This document shows positions 21,862 to 23,410 of a stretch of 23,410 bases of DNA, piece by piece (position 1 is the first letter of the stretch; every line of letters begins with the position of its first letter). The translations under genes and the position numbers were made by a program. The notes below the pieces were generated by a model. That model was given only the letters and a program-made list of their open reading frames with translations. It ran no database searches and had not been told where the DNA came from. This DNA is from JAAYCI01 sp964370295 (GTDB lineage Bacteria > Bacillota > Clostridia > Oscillospirales > Ruminococcaceae), in assembly GCA_964370295.1 (NCBI GenBank), contig CAYJIR010000035.1:1-23410 (forward strand), written 5' to 3'.

Positions 21862-23410
21862 CTATAGAATGCCTTCCAGCTCCTCACAGTGCAAAGAATA
21901 AAGCAAGGCATATAAACTGCCCGCATCTCCACCAAAGAAACCAAAGCGTGAAAATGGCCTTGGAATTACTGGCATAAAACTTTTTTCATGTTTGAGCCGC
22001 CCGAACATATCGCTTTGTAGGTTTTCCTTTATCTGTTTTAGAGATTGCGGCAAACACCTCTGTGCTCTTGCCAGTGAATAGAGCGTTCCTGCGTTACCAA
22101 AAAGCATATTGTCATTGTTTGTAATGTGCACACTCTCCCATGTAGGTGGGGCCATTTCTATCCCATGGGTGCGCAATGCCTCATAGAGCAACACATCGCT
22201 GAGGATGCTCTCTTGGCTCTTTGTGGTATTTTCTTTTTCTTGTAGCATCACGGTGGCATCGGCCAAAAAGTCCCAACTATTTTTAGTATACGCCTGTGTT
22301 TCACAAAGTGCAATCAAGGCACCCTCCACCCCAAAGCGCAAGCCCCTTCTTATGCCCGCTTGGCGCTTGGTTTCGTATAAAATTTCGTCTTTTAAACTGG
22401 CCTGTTGCTCCAGGAGGGTTTGTGCCACGGCATCGTTTTGTACTTTGGTTTTTGCAAGTGCCCACAAGCCACCACATTTTGAATACAAAAAAGAACAGCG
22501 TGCGGTGTTTAATAAGGATGATTTTTGGCAGTGCTCCACACAGGCTTCTACCACACATTCCTGCATCCTGTGCACGTTAAACCCGTATCTGCTAAGTGTC
22601 GAAAGCACGAACAACAGCCCGCCTATCCCCTCTGCAAGCCCCGCTTCCATGGCCGGCAATACACCGGGCTGCAGGCGGAACCTGTTTTCCAAATCCTCTA
22701 AATATCGGCAAACCGCTTGTTTTGCGCTTTGCATCCCATACAAATGGAAGGCCGTGCCCAAAGCAAGCGCTAGCCCTGCACGGCTTTCGAGCATGAGGTC
22801 TGAAGAGGGGCCGATATAGAAAAGCAAATCGTTTCGGTTCCACAAAAGAGTTTGCTCTTGTCTGTGTGGTTCTTCTTCAAAAAGTCTTGCGTAAGAATCC
22901 ACCAGTTTTTGCATATCTATTTCACTTGGGTTTTGCGTGCAAAGGACCGCAGGGGTTTCGAAAATGCCATCGTCTACATGTACGGGGCAGAGCAAATACT
23001 TCATGGTGCGTTTTGCGGTTTTAAAGTCCCTTTGCATGCAAATATTTTGTGCGTATGCCCGCATTCGTGTCTCATCCATGGAAATATGATAGTAGGGTAC
23101 GTCGTGGACTATCAAATCGGAACGCTCTTTGAGCACCGCCTTTTGCGCGTTTTTATACTCTGGTGAATTGTGGCCAACTGCAGTGTACTGCCCACAAATC
23201 CACAACAGCGCTTTTTCGTAGCCGAAGTTGTCTGTTTTGTTTGTGTCTAGCATTTGGAGCAGTTTCATGTATACAGCGGTGGAGCGCAATAACACACGCA
23301 CTGTGATGTTTGAAAAACTGCTGCATACCAGCTGTAGGAATGCCTCGCGCTTTGCTTCAAACACTTGCAAGGCAAAGGAAAATCCCTCTTGCATCTCATT
23401 GGAAAAATCA
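21862..23410 (-). CDS. LanM-like lanthipeptide synthetase with degenerate LanC domain (5' part outside window)
   Basis: The frame is open to the right edge (codons before the Met at 23394 are coding), so about 515 C-terminal residues are visible. Numbering here is from that Met. Residues 1-110 match the end of the class II dehydratase domain: ITVRVLLRSTAVYMKLL, then KERSDLIVHDVPYY. From about 190 the LanC-like barrel shows its repeated Gly motifs: GLAEGIGGLLFVLS (252-265), CGGLWAL (307-313), RFGVEGALIAL (353-363), MLFGNAGTLYSLA (430-442), FFGGDAGSLYALL. The position of CHG reads LFG, WCHG has no counterpart and GxxHG reads GLRFG, so both zinc Cys, the zinc His and the conserved His are missing. 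The gene heads the exporter operon. It probably dehydrates a peptide; cyclisation through the normal zinc site looks impossible. Confidence 0.82.
   Translation of the reverse strand, partial: DFSNEMQEGFSFALQVFEAKREAFLQLVCSSFSNITVRVLLRSTAVYMKLLQMLDTNKTDNFGYEKALLWICGQYTAVGHNSPEYKNAQKAVLKERSDLIVHDVPYYHISMDETRMRAYAQNICMQRDFKTAKRTMKYLLCPVHVDDGIFETPAVLCTQNPSEIDMQKLVDSYARLFEEEPHRQEQTLLWNRNDLLFYIGPSSDLMLESRAGLALALGTAFHLYGMQSAKQAVCRYLEDLENRFRLQPGVLPAMEAGLAEGIGGLLFVLSTLSRYGFNVHRMQECVVEACVEHCQKSSLLNTARCSFLYSKCGGLWALAKTKVQNDAVAQTLLEQQASLKDEILYETKRQAGIRRGLRFGVEGALIALCETQAYTKNSWDFLADATVMLQEKENTTKSQESILSDVLLYEALRTHGIEMAPPTWESVHITNNDNMLFGNAGTLYSLARAQRCLPQSLKQIKENLQSDMFGRLKHEKSFMPVIPRPFSRFGFFGGDAGSLYALLYSLHCEELEGIL

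Noticed and set aside
1..23410. CRISPR arrays, tRNA or rRNA genes, complete insertion sequences
   Set aside because: No regularly spaced direct repeats, no tRNA- or rRNA-like sequence and no transposase were seen.

Overview
The window reads as a chromosomal segment of a low-to-moderate G+C anaerobic Firmicute, probably a gut-type Clostridia member. The evidence is Shine-Dalgarno sites of the AGGAGG type, frequent ATGA stop/start overlaps, an EtfA with an N-terminal ferredoxin domain, an NHLM-type peptide exporter and a compact cob operon. No species can be named from the sequence.

Layout, left to right. (1) Bases 1-683 hold the 3' end of a DUF4143-type ATPase gene. A 347-base non-coding stretch follows, with a perfect-consensus promoter, tandem 11-bp repeats and a 17-codon ORF. 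(2) Minus-strand operon 5692-1031: etfB, etfA (with two 4Fe-4S motifs), a GlcD/lactate-dehydrogenase-type FAD oxidase and a YkvI-type membrane protein. The first three match the electron-confurcating lactate dehydrogenase arrangement (LctBCD). (3) A 683-base divergent intergenic region rich in dyads, then a plus-strand calcium-type P-type ATPase (6376-8991). (4) Plus-strand cobalamin nucleotide-loop operon 9607-11744: cobU, cobS, a short CobU paralogue and cobC, all overlapping. Its leader holds RNA-like folds, an FtsK-like gene remnant and a possible 50-codon gene coupled to cobU. A decayed reading frame follows cobC. (5) Minus-strand tandem of GGDEF genes: two intact membrane diguanylate cyclases with overlapping ends, preceded by a truncated, frameshifted third copy. 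(6) Minus-strand RiPP-type cluster running in from the right edge: a LanM-like synthetase, an HlyD-type secretion protein, a C39-peptidase ABC transporter, a second ABC transporter, a small ORF and a CPBP membrane protease, closed by a clear terminator at 15511-15542.

How they work together: the Etf/oxidase set probably oxidises a 2-hydroxyacid and passes electrons to NAD with ferredoxin as co-donor. The cob genes attach the lower-ligand nucleotide to cobinamide. The right-hand cluster should modify, cleave and export a peptide.

The most interesting point is the LanM-like protein. Its C-terminal LanC-like domain keeps the glycine-rich barrel repeats but has lost every zinc-ligand motif (WCHG and CHG) and the conserved active-site His, while the reading frame stays fully open. 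The precursor peptide is not recognisable in the window and probably lies beyond the right edge.
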